DNA of 8,755 nucleotides from an uncultured Sphingomonadales bacterium (GCA_903828025.1 CAIKKO010000089.1:1-8755); one strand, 5' to 3'. Shown: positions 1-6,648, numbered from the stretch's first letter. The notes: generated by a model from the sequence alone, not told the origin. Numbers and translations: made by a program.

Positions 1-254
1 GCGCTCGACACGAACGGGAGAGTGGATGGAGGCCTCCGCTTACAGCAGGCTCCGTCAAAACTGCAGCTACTACCCCGAACCCCGCCTATGCTGAGCGTGT
101 CGAAGCACTGTCCTTCCTTTCGACGGCAGCGCTGTGATGCCAGAAAAAAGCAGTCCTCCGACACGCTCAGGATGGACGGGATGGGCGGCGGCGGTGAATT
201 GCGTTTACCGCGGGCCGCTTTGACAGTGCTTTTTCTGATGACTCCAACCCACCC
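1..254. other. Non-coding region with a palindromic repeat
   Basis: No convincing gene is visible here. The open frame at 22-339 has a low-complexity translation unlike any family I recognise and runs through the terminator of the cytochrome gene, so I treat it as chance. The stretch holds a 10-base palindrome at 28-37 and a long imperfect inverted repeat at 91-170, listed separately. The first 20 bases (with cgacacgaacggg) resemble sequence that often flanks sphingomonad intergenic repeats, from my memory of such genomes, so the window may begin inside another repeat copy. That last point is an inference. Confidence 0.5.
91..170. repeat. Imperfect palindromic intergenic repeat (REP-like)
   Basis: The left arm begins ctgagcgtgtcg (91-102) and the right arm ends with its exact complement cgacacgctcag (159-170). 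The pairing continues inward to about 110/151, giving roughly 18 matches over 20 positions. The 40-base centre contains a smaller ggca/tgcc pair (125-128 with 138-141) around cagcgctg. The size, the intergenic site and the arm sequence fit dispersed palindromic elements common in sphingomonad and related genomes. Copy number cannot be judged from one window. An extruded hairpin or a rho-independent stop is less likely, because no T-run follows it. Confidence 0.6.
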
Positions 255-292
255 AAAAAAACGCCGCCCCCTTCCGGGAGCGGCGCTCTTTT
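255..292 (-). terminator. Rho-independent terminator of the cytochrome c gene
   Basis: Read on the minus strand, a GC-rich hairpin (285-262) is followed by seven T residues (261-255). The stem is six perfect pairs (262-267 with 280-285), one mismatch, then three more pairs around a ttcc loop. It starts about 30 bases past the cytochrome stop codon at 315. The plus strand also has a short T-run after the stem (287-292, ctcttt type), so the hairpin could stop transcription from both sides. Confidence 0.85.
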
Positions 293-314
293 CATGCGCT
301 GACCTCAGCGAGGC

Positions 315-836
315 TTACTTCGTCGCGCTGGTCAGATAGGCGATCACGTCGGCGCGGTCCTGCGCTTTGGGCAGGCCGGCGAAAGTCATCTTGGTGCCGG
401 GAACCACGCGGCTCGGCTTTTCGAGGTACTGGAACAGCTTCTCGGGCGTCCAGGTGATGCCGCTGCTCTTGTTCGAAGCCGAATAGGAGAAGCCGGCGAT
501 CTCGCCAGACTTGCGGCCGATGATCCCGTGGAGCGAGGGCCCGATGCGGTTCACGCCGGGATCGATCACGTGGCAAGCCTTGCACTGCGCGAAGATCTTC
601 TCGCCGCTGGCGGCATCGCCCTTCGTGTCGGCAAACTTTGCGCCATCGAGTGTGTCGGTTGCGTCGGCGGCGACCTTGGTGGTCGCAGCGCCAGCCGCAT
701 CGCCGGCAGGGGCCGCAGCATCAGCGGCCGCAGGTGCTTCAGCTGCAGGTGCGGCAGCTTCTTCCTTCTTGCCGCCGCAAGCCGCCAAGGCTGCGGACAG
801 AGCGATCAGACCAAGGTACCCTCTCAACTTTTTCAT
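315..836 (-). CDS. Lipid-anchored class I cytochrome c
   Basis: A 173-residue mono-haem cytochrome c that probably carries electrons at the periplasmic face of the inner membrane. The N-terminus is a lipoprotein signal with lipobox LAAC and the lipid-bearing cysteine at residue 20. A flexible Ala/Pro-rich linker (about 25-60) follows, then the cytochrome fold with haem motif CKACH (85-89) and a PGTKM motif whose Met150 should be the sixth haem ligand. Helical ends and loop spacing match the small c2/c-550-like cytochromes. The ATG at 836 is chosen because aaggag sits just upstream and the lipoprotein signal begins there. An ATG at 878 would add 14 unrelated residues and overlaps the probable -10 box. 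The gene is monocistronic and divergent from the glycosyltransferase. It probably acts as a membrane-tethered shuttle between the bc1 complex and an oxidase, as CycM-type cytochromes do. The partner is inferred, not shown. Confidence 0.92.
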   Translation of the reverse strand: MKKLRGYLGLIALSAALAACGGKKEEAAAPAAEAPAAADAAAPAGDAAGAATTKVAADATDTLDGAKFADTKGDAASGEKIFAQCKACHVIDPGVNRIGPSLHGIIGRKSGEIAGFSYSASNKSSGITWTPEKLFQYLEKPSRVVPGTKMTFAGLPKAQDRADVIAYLTSATK

Positions 837-877
837 AGCCACTCCTTCACCATTTGGGGCTGGTTCATTCTGCAGCA

Positions 878-906
878 AGGTTACGCCGAAATTTCAGGGT
901 CGGCAA
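878..906 (-). promoter_or_regulatory. Probable sigma-70 promoter of the cytochrome c gene
   Basis: On the minus strand TTGCCG (906-901) and TAACCT (883-878) are separated by exactly 17 bases. The first three -35 bases and the T-A---T framework of the -10 box match consensus. Transcription would begin near 871, giving a leader of about 35 bases that includes the ribosome binding site. No GGAAC-type site was found for this gene. Confidence 0.4.
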
Positions 907-1031
907 CGCGCAAACCACGCTTTCCAAACTTGTGATCGAAACCTTACACCGTTTTAATCTTCACGCGCAGCATGCGCAGCGCAATTGTCCACAAGGGCAA
1001 ATTCGCATTGCAGCCGGCAGGTATCGCGCAG

Positions 1032-1056
1032 GGAACAATCGGACGGGCCTTCGGTT
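1032..1056 (+). promoter_or_regulatory. Putative EcfG (general stress) promoter of the glycosyltransferase operon
   Basis: GGAAC (1032-1036) is followed after 16 bases by GGTT (1053-1056). This matches the alphaproteobacterial EcfG consensus GGAAC-N16-17-CGTT in all but one base. Three more sites with the same sequence and spacing precede other genes in the window. The predicted start of transcription near 1063 lies downstream of the upstream TTG at 985, which supports the ATG at 1123 as the translation start. Confidence 0.72.
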
Positions 1057-1122
1057 GACCCCTGTGACATCCGCTCAGCCCCGCGACCAACGCGCTGGCA
1101 GCGGCCCGCACAGGAAACCCGC

Positions 1123-3447
1123 ATGCGCCCGCTTCGTGTCGCCTTCATCGGCAATTCCCTTCCCCGTCGCTGCGGCATCGCCACGTTCACCACCGACCTT
1201 GAGCTGGCGGTCAGCGCGCTCCCCGAAGTGGACGAAACCGCGATCATCGCCATGAACGAGCCGGGCAGCGCCCATGCCTATCCCCCGCAAGTGCGCCGCC
1301 GCATCCGCGAGGAACGGCCGAGTGATTATCGGGCCGCCGCAGAATTCCTTAACGAGGAGGGCTTCGACGTTGTCAGCCTGCAGCACGAGTTCGGCATTTT
1401 CGGCGGCGAGGCGGGCAGCCACCTGCTCGGCCTGATCGCCGCGCTGCGCGTGCCGCTGGTGACCACGCTGCACACCGTGCTCGACCGACCGACACCGGCG
1501 CAGCGCACGGTTATGGAGGCGATCCTCGCCGCTTCGAGCCGCGTCGTGGTCATGGCGCGCAAGGGACGCGATATCCTGATCGAGACATTCGGGGCCGACC
1601 CCGACCAGATCGTCGTGATCCCCCACGGCATCCCCGACCTGCCCTTTGCCAGTCCCGCAGAAGCCAAGCAGCGGCCGGGCTATGCCGGGCGCAAGGTGGT
1701 GCTGACATTCGGCCTGATCGGCCCGAGCAAGGGCATCGAGCTGATGATCGAGGCGATGCCCGCGATTGTCGAACGCACGCCAGAGGCCGTCTATGTGGTC
1801 ATGGGGGCAACGCACCCGCAATTGCTGCGCGAGGCGGGCGAGGCGTACCGCGAGAGCCTGATCGCGCGAGTCAAGAAACTGGGGCTGACGGGGCATGTCG
1901 TGTTCCTCAACCGCTTTGTCGACCGGCCGGAACTGCTCGAACACATCGCGATGTGCGATGTCTATGTAACGCCCTATCTGGGTGCTGCGCAGATGACCTC
2001 GGGCACGCTGGCCTATTCGCACGGGCTCGGTCGTCCGGTCGTCTCGACGCCGTACTGGCATGCGGGCGAACTGCTGGCTGATGGCTCGGGCATGCTGGTG
2101 CCGTTCGGCGATCCAGTGGCGCTTGGCGAGGCAGTCGGCAGCCTGCTGGACAACGAGCCGGTGCGGCTGGCCATGGCGCACCGCGCTTATGCCGCGAGCC
2201 GTCCGATGACCTGGGCCTGCACCGCGCGGCGCTATGCCGAGACCTTCCGCGAGGCGTGCCGACGCGGGTCGCTGCGCGTGATCGCCGGGCGCGAGATGGT
2301 GATGCCTGCCCTCCTCACCCTACCCGCCCCCCAGCCCCGCTCGCGCCTGCCCGAACCTTCGACCCACCATTTCGAGGCGATGTGCGACGATACCGGGCTA
2401 TTTCAGCATGCGGTGCGCAGCGTGCCCGATCGCCTCCACGGCTATTGCATCGATGACAACGCGCGCGCGCTGCTGCTGTGCTGCACCCCGCACAGTGGTC
2501 TCGATCCCGCGCTGGCGCAGCAACTGGCCGGTCGGTTTGCGGCATTCGTGCAACATGGCTGGAACCCGGACAACCGGCGCTTCCGCAATTTCATGAGCTT
2601 TGGCCGCCAGTGGCTGGAGCCCATGGGTTCGGAAGACAGCCACGGCCGCACCCTTTGGGCGCTGGGCGCCTGCGCGCAGGACCGCACCGACCCGGCGCGC
2701 GCGCATTGGGCGGCAGACTTGTTTGAGGCAGCGCTGCCCACGGTGCTCGAATTCACCTCGCCGCGCGCATGGGCTTTCGCTTTGCTGGGGCTCGATCACT
2801 ATTGCGCCGCGCATCCTGAAGCCGCGAGCGCGGCGCTGATCCGGGGTACTCTCGCGCGGCGGCTCGAGATCCAGCTGCTGACAGCCGAGGAACCGCAGCG
2901 CATCTGGTTCGAGGACCGGCTGACGTATGACAACGCGCGGCTGTGCGAGGCACTGATCCGCACCGGGCACGCCACCGGGGAAGCGCATATGGCCGATGCG
3001 GGGCTGCGCAGCCTGCGCTGGCTGATCGGCGTGCAGACCGCACCGGCTGGGCATTTCCGCCCGGTGGGCTCGCAGGGCTTCATGCTCTCGCGGCAGGCCC
3101 CCCTGCCCTTCGATCAGCAGCCGCTTGAGGCCAGCGCGACGATTGCCGCCTGCGCCGCTGCCCATGTGCTCCAGCCCGGCGGCGGCTGGCAGGCCGAGGC
3201 CGCCCGCGCCTTCGCGTGGTTCCTTGGCAAGAACGACCTGGCGATCCCGCTGGTGGATGTGTCCACCGGCAGTTGCCGCGACGGGCTCCACCCCGACCGG
3301 GCCAACGAGAACCGGGGCGCGGAATCGGTGCTGTCGTGGCTGCTCGGGCTTGCCCAGATGCGCGGCTTCGAGGCCGAATTCGTGCAAGGTGCCGGCTTGA
3401 GGCCTGCTACACGCCTGCCCGCGCCGACTGCCCGGTTGCTCGCTTAA
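1123..3447 (+). CDS. GT4-type glycosyltransferase fused to a helical C-terminal domain
   Basis: A 774-residue, probably cytoplasmic protein of two parts. Residues 1-380 are a GT-B fold glycosyltransferase of the GT4/GT1 superfamily. The N-terminal Rossmann half contains the RRCGIATF segment (15-22) and QHEFGIFGG (87-95). The donor half contains LTFGLIGPSKGIE (194-206), then TSGTLAY (292-298) and GRPVVSTPYW (303-312). The usual E-x7-E donor motif appears replaced by Gln290 and Tyr298, with Glu316 close by. Residues 410-750 look like an alpha-helical toroid, with HGYCIDDNARAL (439-450), EDSHGRTLWALG (504-515) and FEDRLTYDNARL (596-607), acid- and aromatic-rich motifs typical of sugar-binding helical barrels. 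The domain's activity is unknown to me. The ATG at 1123 has AGGA eight bases upstream. The earlier TTG at 985 precedes the promoter. The gene ends seven bases before a GH130 gene, so both probably handle the same glycan, perhaps a mannoside. The sugar donor and acceptor are not visible. Confidence 0.85.
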   Translation: MRPLRVAFIGNSLPRRCGIATFTTDLELAVSALPEVDETAIIAMNEPGSAHAYPPQVRRRIREERPSDYRAAAEFLNEEGFDVVSLQHEFGIFGGEAGSHLLGLIAALRVPLVTTLHTVLDRPTPAQRTVMEAILAASSRVVVMARKGRDILIETFGADPDQIVVIPHGIPDLPFASPAEAKQRPGYAGRKVVLTFGLIGPSKGIELMIEAMPAIVERTPEAVYVVMGATHPQLLREAGEAYRESLIARVKKLGLTGHVVFLNRFVDRPELLEHIAMCDVYVTPYLGAAQMTSGTLAYSHGLGRPVVSTPYWHAGELLADGSGMLVPFGDPVALGEAVGSLLDNEPVRLAMAHRAYAASRPMTWACTARRYAETFREACRRGSLRVIAGREMVMPALLTLPAPQPRSRLPEPSTHHFEAMCDDTGLFQHAVRSVPDRLHGYCIDDNARALLLCCTPHSGLDPALAQQLAGRFAAFVQHGWNPDNRRFRNFMSFGRQWLEPMGSEDSHGRTLWALGACAQDRTDPARAHWAADLFEAALPTVLEFTSPRAWAFALLGLDHYCAAHPEAASAALIRGTLARRLEIQLLTAEEPQRIWFEDRLTYDNARLCEALIRTGHATGEAHMADAGLRSLRWLIGVQTAPAGHFRPVGSQGFMLSRQAPLPFDQQPLEASATIAACAAAHVLQPGGGWQAEAARAFAWFLGKNDLAIPLVDVSTGSCRDGLHPDRANENRGAESVLSWLLGLAQMRGFEAEFVQGAGLRPATRLPAPTARLLA

Positions 3448-3454
3448 GGATGCC

Positions 3455-4741
3455 ATGAAGCCCACCCCGTTCTTCAATCGCCAGGCCCTGCATCTGCTAC
3501 CCGATCCTTCGCGCGTCGTCGTCCGGCCGTTCCGGCCTGCGGTCGAACCGCGCAACCTCAATGATGTCGACAAGACCCGCGCGAACCATATCGTCGACCG
3601 GGTGATGAACATGAGCCAGCCGGACGTGCACGCGCTGCTCGCCGCCACGCTCGACAATTTCGACGGTCGGCACCGCAATCTGCTCGCCCAGTTCGAGATG
3701 CGCGCCGGGCAGATGGAAGCGGCCTTCTGCAGCCACGACATCTTCACGCGCGAGCAGCGCCAGCTGGTTGGCGCCTATTTCATGCACGAATACAGCTTCG
3801 AGGCGGCGGCGCTGTTCAACCCCAGCATCGTGCCGCACCCGGACCAATCGGGCCTGCGCGAGGGCTGCGGCCGCTTCCTGCTGAGCCTGCGCGCGGTGGG
3901 CGAAGGCCATGTCTCCTCGCTCACCTTCCGCTCCGGCGTGATCGCGGCCGATGGCACGGTGATGGTCGACCCTCCCGCCCGCCTTGCCAGCGTGCCTGAA
4001 GTGACCGCGCGCGTCGGCGACCGGCTGACAGTGGCGTTCGATCCGGCGAGCGACATCAGCGAGCGGGTGATTTTCCCGGTCACCGAAGCGCAGTCCAACG
4101 GCATTGAGGACGCGCGCTTTGTGGCGTTTCAGGATGGGGGCGAAACCACCTATTACGCCACCTACACCGCCTACAGCGGGCGCGAGATCCGCTCCGAATT
4201 GCTCGAGACCAAGGACTTCGTGACCTTCCGCATGGCCCCGCTGGAAGGGCCGGCCGCGCGCAACAAGGGCATGGCGTTGTTCCCGAGGAAGCTGGACGGC
4301 CGCTATGCGATGATCGCGCGGCACGACAACGAGAACCTCCATCTGATCCTTTCGGACGATCTATACAGCTGGGGTCTCGGCAAAGTCGTGCTTGGCCCGC
4401 GCTTCCCGTGGGAATTCGTGCAGATCGGCAATTGCGGCTCTCCGATCGAGCTGGACGAGGGCTGGCTGCTGTTCACCCACGGCGTCGGCCCGGTGCGGCG
4501 CTATGCGATCGGTGCGGTGCTGCTCGACAAGGCCGATCCCACCCGCGTGCTGGCCCGCAGCCACGAACCGTTGATCCAGCCCGAAAAGTCTGAGCGCGAG
4601 GGCTATGTGCCCAATGTGGTCTATACGTGCGGGGCGATGCGATTGGGTGAGCGGATCGTGCTGCCCTATGCTATCTCGGATACGTTCTCGACGTTCGCGA
4701 CGGTCAGGATCGACGCCCTGCTGCGGCAGCTCAAAGGCTGA
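3455..4741 (+). CDS. GH130-family beta-mannoside phosphorylase or hydrolase
   Basis: A 428-residue enzyme with the five-bladed propeller signatures of GH130. Visible landmarks are FNPS (121-124), GIEDAR (216-221, the family's EDPR region, whose Asp, here Asp219, is the general acid), TYYATYTAY (232-240), MIARHDNENLHL (286-297), GNCGSPIELDEGWLLFTHGVG (325-345) and NVVYTCG (387-393). No signal peptide is present, so it acts in the cytoplasm. Characterised GH130 enzymes cleave beta-1,4- or beta-1,2-mannosidic bonds, by phosphorolysis or, in some clades, hydrolysis. I cannot settle which applies here. An N-terminal helical extension of about 115 residues precedes the propeller. EDAR in place of EDPR is a mild variation. 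The start at 3455 lies seven bases after the glycosyltransferase stop, with AAGGA overlapping that stop, so translation is probably coupled. The pairing suggests that one enzyme builds and the other trims or recycles a mannose-containing glycan. Confidence 0.88.
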   Translation: MKPTPFFNRQALHLLPDPSRVVVRPFRPAVEPRNLNDVDKTRANHIVDRVMNMSQPDVHALLAATLDNFDGRHRNLLAQFEMRAGQMEAAFCSHDIFTREQRQLVGAYFMHEYSFEAAALFNPSIVPHPDQSGLREGCGRFLLSLRAVGEGHVSSLTFRSGVIAADGTVMVDPPARLASVPEVTARVGDRLTVAFDPASDISERVIFPVTEAQSNGIEDARFVAFQDGGETTYYATYTAYSGREIRSELLETKDFVTFRMAPLEGPAARNKGMALFPRKLDGRYAMIARHDNENLHLILSDDLYSWGLGKVVLGPRFPWEFVQIGNCGSPIELDEGWLLFTHGVGPVRRYAIGAVLLDKADPTRVLARSHEPLIQPEKSEREGYVPNVVYTCGAMRLGERIVLPYAISDTFSTFATVRIDALLRQLKG

Positions 4742-4792
4742 ACGCGTGCAAGGGCTGGGGTGGCGCGCGAGGGGGGAACGGCTGTGGGTGGA

Positions 4793-5920
4793 ATGAAGTT
4801 CGCGCTGCTGGCCGCCAGTCTGGCGCTGTCCGCCTGTGCCACGATCCAGCGCGAGCCGTTCGGCGAGGCGCAGCAGGCCGAGGCCAGCATCCCCGGTGTG
4901 CCCCAGGCGCGGTTCTGGGCCGATGCACCGGGTGCCGCACGCCTCATGGCCCCGGCCTTTGCCGCCGCCAATGGCGAGCGCTCGATGCTCGCGCTGTCCG
5001 GCGGATCGGACAACGGGGCCTATGGCGCGGGTCTGCTGAGCGGCTGGACGAAATCGGGCACGCGGCCTGAATTCGCGATCGTGACCGGGGTCAGCACCGG
5101 CGCGCTGATCGCGCCGTTCGCGTTCCTCGGATCTGATCAGGACGCCACGCTCGAACAGCTGTTCACGACGATTTCGGCCAAGGTCATCTACAAGAACCGC
5201 TTTCCGCTCGTCATTCCGTTCTCGACCAGCGCCGCCAGCACCAAGCCGCTCGCGCGCAAGATCGCGGAGGTCATGACCGATGCGCTGGTCGACCGGATCG
5301 GGCGCGAACACGCGCGCGGGCGGCCGCTGTTTGTCGGCACCGCCAATCTCGATGCGCAGCGCATGGTAATCTGGAACATGGGCGCCATCGCCGCGAGCGC
5401 GGCACCGGGGCGCTACGCGCTGTTCCGCCAGGTCCTGCTCGCTTCCTCGGCGATCCCGGCGTTCTTCCCGCCGGTGATGATCAAGGCCGCAGCGGGCGGG
5501 CGCACGATCAGCGAAATGCATGTCGATGGCGGGACAACCGCGCAGATCCTGACCCTGCCCGATGCGGCGATCGTGGCCGACCGCGTGCCTACCGCCGCGC
5601 GGCCGCTGCATATCTACATGATCGTCAACAACAAGCTCAACGGCGAGTTCCACCTCGTCAAGCCGCGCACGGTGCCCATCGCGGCGCAGGCGATCACGCT
5701 CAACTTGCGCCGCTCGATGGCAAGCACGGTCAATCTGAGCTACCTCTATGCCAAGGAGCACGGGGTCGATTTCAACCTCAGCTTCATCGACAAGACCTAC
5801 CCCAGCGCCGATCACAACCTGTTCGACACCACCTTCATGCGCGGCCTGTTCGCCTATGGCCTGAAGCTGGGCGAGACGGGCACGTTCTGGTCCAAGACCC
5901 CGCCCGCGCAGGATGAATAA
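4793..5920 (+). CDS. Patatin-like phospholipase lipoprotein
   Basis: A 375-residue protein with a lipoprotein signal (lipobox LSAC, Cys15) followed by a patatin domain. The oxyanion loop is GGSDNGAYGAG (70-80), the nucleophile elbow GVSTG (99-103) has Ser101, and the DGG motif (245-247) supplies Asp245. All residues of the Ser-Asp dyad are present, so it should be an active acyl hydrolase, probably on phospholipids or other lipid esters at the cell envelope. The substrate is unknown. The ATG at 4793 is chosen because it gives the exact lipoprotein signal. In-frame GTG codons at 4784 and 4760 are possible, and the purine-rich ribosome binding site at 4770-4778 would suit 4784 slightly better. 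The gene follows the GH130 gene by 51 bases with no terminator between, so it is likely co-transcribed. A GGAAC at 4775 lacks a matching -10. A lipase beside glycan genes may point to a lipid-linked or envelope glycan, which is inference. Confidence 0.9.
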   Translation: MKFALLAASLALSACATIQREPFGEAQQAEASIPGVPQARFWADAPGAARLMAPAFAAANGERSMLALSGGSDNGAYGAGLLSGWTKSGTRPEFAIVTGVSTGALIAPFAFLGSDQDATLEQLFTTISAKVIYKNRFPLVIPFSTSAASTKPLARKIAEVMTDALVDRIGREHARGRPLFVGTANLDAQRMVIWNMGAIAASAAPGRYALFRQVLLASSAIPAFFPPVMIKAAAGGRTISEMHVDGGTTAQILTLPDAAIVADRVPTAARPLHIYMIVNNKLNGEFHLVKPRTVPIAAQAITLNLRRSMASTVNLSYLYAKEHGVDFNLSFIDKTYPSADHNLFDTTFMRGLFAYGLKLGETGTFWSKTPPAQDE

Positions 5921-5921
5921 G

Positions 5922-5946
5922 GGAACCTTCGGCGGCTTCGTCGGTT
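5922..5946 (+). promoter_or_regulatory. Putative EcfG promoter of the small membrane protein genes
   Basis: GGAAC (5922-5926), 16 bases, then GGTT (5943-5946), beginning one base after the stop codon of the patatin gene. Transcription would start near 5953, about 50 bases before the ATG at 6005. The sequence and spacing equal those of the other three sites. Confidence 0.72.
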
Positions 5947-6004
5947 TGAACCGGTAACGGGAGCATCGGCCAGCGGTGCCCCCCAGTATCGGGGACCCAA
6001 GGCC

Positions 6005-6196
6005 ATGCCGCTCATCAATGTCATCATCGCGCTGATCGTCGTCGGCGTCGGCCTCTGGGCGATCAACACCTATCTGCCGATGGACGGCAAGATAAAGGGC
6101 ATCCTCAACGGGCTCATCGTCATCGTCGTGCTGATCTGGCTGCTGCAGGTCTTCGGCATCATGGGCGATCTCACCGCCATCCGCATCGGCAAGTAA
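6005..6196 (+). CDS. Thivi_2564-family small membrane protein
   Basis: A 63-residue protein made almost entirely of two transmembrane helices (about residues 4-22 and 33-52), joined by a short charged turn (PMDGKIKG, 25-32) and ending in a basic tail. The arrangement, with an NxYLPMDGKIK-type turn, matches the small family annotated as Thivi_2564 membrane proteins, for which no function is established. It begins 84 bases after the patatin stop, behind a GGAAC-type promoter. Its ribosome binding site is weak: aagg lies very close to the ATG. The DUF3309 gene follows after 25 bases, so the two are probably one stress-induced transcript. Family assignment is from recognition of the pattern. A role in envelope stress is inferred from the promoter. 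Confidence 0.8.
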   Translation: MPLINVIIALIVVGVGLWAINTYLPMDGKIKGILNGLIVIVVLIWLLQVFGIMGDLTAIRIGK

Positions 6197-6221
6197 ATCT
6201 CAAGCTGAAAAGGAGAGCGTC

Positions 6222-6383
6222 ATGCTCGGAACGATCCTCATTGTCGTCCTCGTCGTGTTTTTGCTCGGCGGGTTCAGCGGCAAGTTCGGCGGCTACGGCT
6301 ACGGCTTTGGCAACGGCGGGGTCAGCGTGATTGGCGTCGTGCTGATCGTCGTCGTGATCCTGCTGCTTATTGGCCGCATTTAG
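6222..6383 (+). CDS. DUF3309-family small membrane protein
   Basis: A 53-residue gene, easily missed because of its length. The start MLGTILIVVL, two hydrophobic helices (about 3-17 and 34-50), a Gly/Tyr/Phe-rich centre (GGYGYGFGNGG, 23-33) and the ending LLLIGRI are the hallmarks of DUF3309. Members are short two-helix proteins of unknown function, frequent in Proteobacteria. The ribosome binding site AAAAGGAG (6208-6215) is six bases from the ATG and is among the strongest in the window. The gene lies 25 bases after the Thivi_2564-like gene with no terminator between, so it should share the promoter at 5922. The next stress promoter starts five bases after its stop codon. Confidence 0.85.
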   Translation: MLGTILIVVLVVFLLGGFSGKFGGYGYGFGNGGVSVIGVVLIVVVILLLIGRI

Positions 6384-6387
6384 GCCG

Positions 6388-6412
6388 GGAACAATCCTGC
6401 CGCCGGCTGGTT
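6388..6412 (+). promoter_or_regulatory. Putative EcfG promoter of the CsbD-like gene
   Basis: GGAAC (6388-6392), 16 bases, then GGTT (6409-6412). Its first nine bases (GGAACAATC) equal those of the site at 1032. The predicted start near 6419 leaves a leader of about 42 bases before the ATG at 6461. CsbD-type genes are classic general-stress targets, which strengthens the reading of all four sites. Confidence 0.78.
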
Positions 6413-6460
6413 TCCAAGACAAACCGCACGACAACCGGGCGGGGACATCGGAGACCAGCA

Positions 6461-6643
6461 ATGGGCGAATTTATCGACAAGGCCAAGGGCACCGCCGACG
6501 AAGTGATCGGCAAGGCCAAGGTCGCGATTGGCGAGAAGACCCATGACGCAGAACTCGTCGCCAAGGGCCTCGCGCAGGAAGCCAAGGGCCACGCCGAAAA
6601 GATCATCGGCAGCGCCAAGGGCGTGCTCGGCGACAAACTCTAA
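6461..6643 (+). CDS. CsbD-like general stress protein
   Basis: A 60-residue, charged, hydrophilic protein with the repeating KAKG/EAKG pattern of the CsbD family: DKAKGTADEVIGKAK (6-20), a central DAELVAKGLAQEAKG (29-43) and KIIGSAKGVLGDK (47-59). The family is named after a Bacillus subtilis gene under sigma-B. Proteobacterial members such as E. coli YjbJ are abundant under stress, but their biochemical role is not established. No signal peptide or membrane segment is present, so it is cytoplasmic. CGGAG (6449-6453) serves as ribosome binding site, seven bases from the ATG. It has its own GGAAC-type promoter, and a hairpin at 6649-6665 may end the transcript. Confidence 0.93.
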   Translation: MGEFIDKAKGTADEVIGKAKVAIGEKTHDAELVAKGLAQEAKGHAEKIIGSAKGVLGDKL

Positions 6644-6648
6644 GCTTA

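Noticed and set aside
22..339. Open frame of 105 codons at the start of the window
   Set aside because: It crosses the palindromic repeat and the cytochrome terminator, and has no recognisable domain or ribosome binding site.
985..1122. N-terminal extension of the glycosyltransferase from a TTG codon
   Set aside because: The added 46 residues have no domain character, and the region contains the GGAAC-N16-GGTT promoter. The ATG at 1123 has a ribosome binding site and begins the Rossmann fold.
2398..3747. Minus-strand open frame of 449 codons
   Set aside because: It lies opposite the glycosyltransferase and GH130 genes and its translation is Arg/Ala-rich without domains. It is a GC-rich shadow frame.
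4775..4799. GGAAC upstream of the patatin gene as another stress promoter
   Set aside because: No GGTT or CGTT follows at 16-17 bases, and the position overlaps the start codon region. The same failure applies to the GGAAC at 7032 inside the kinase gene.
4361..5815. Minus-strand open frame of 484 codons
   Set aside because: It runs antisense across the end of the GH130 gene and the patatin gene, both with intact catalytic motifs. The translation is charged and low-complexity.
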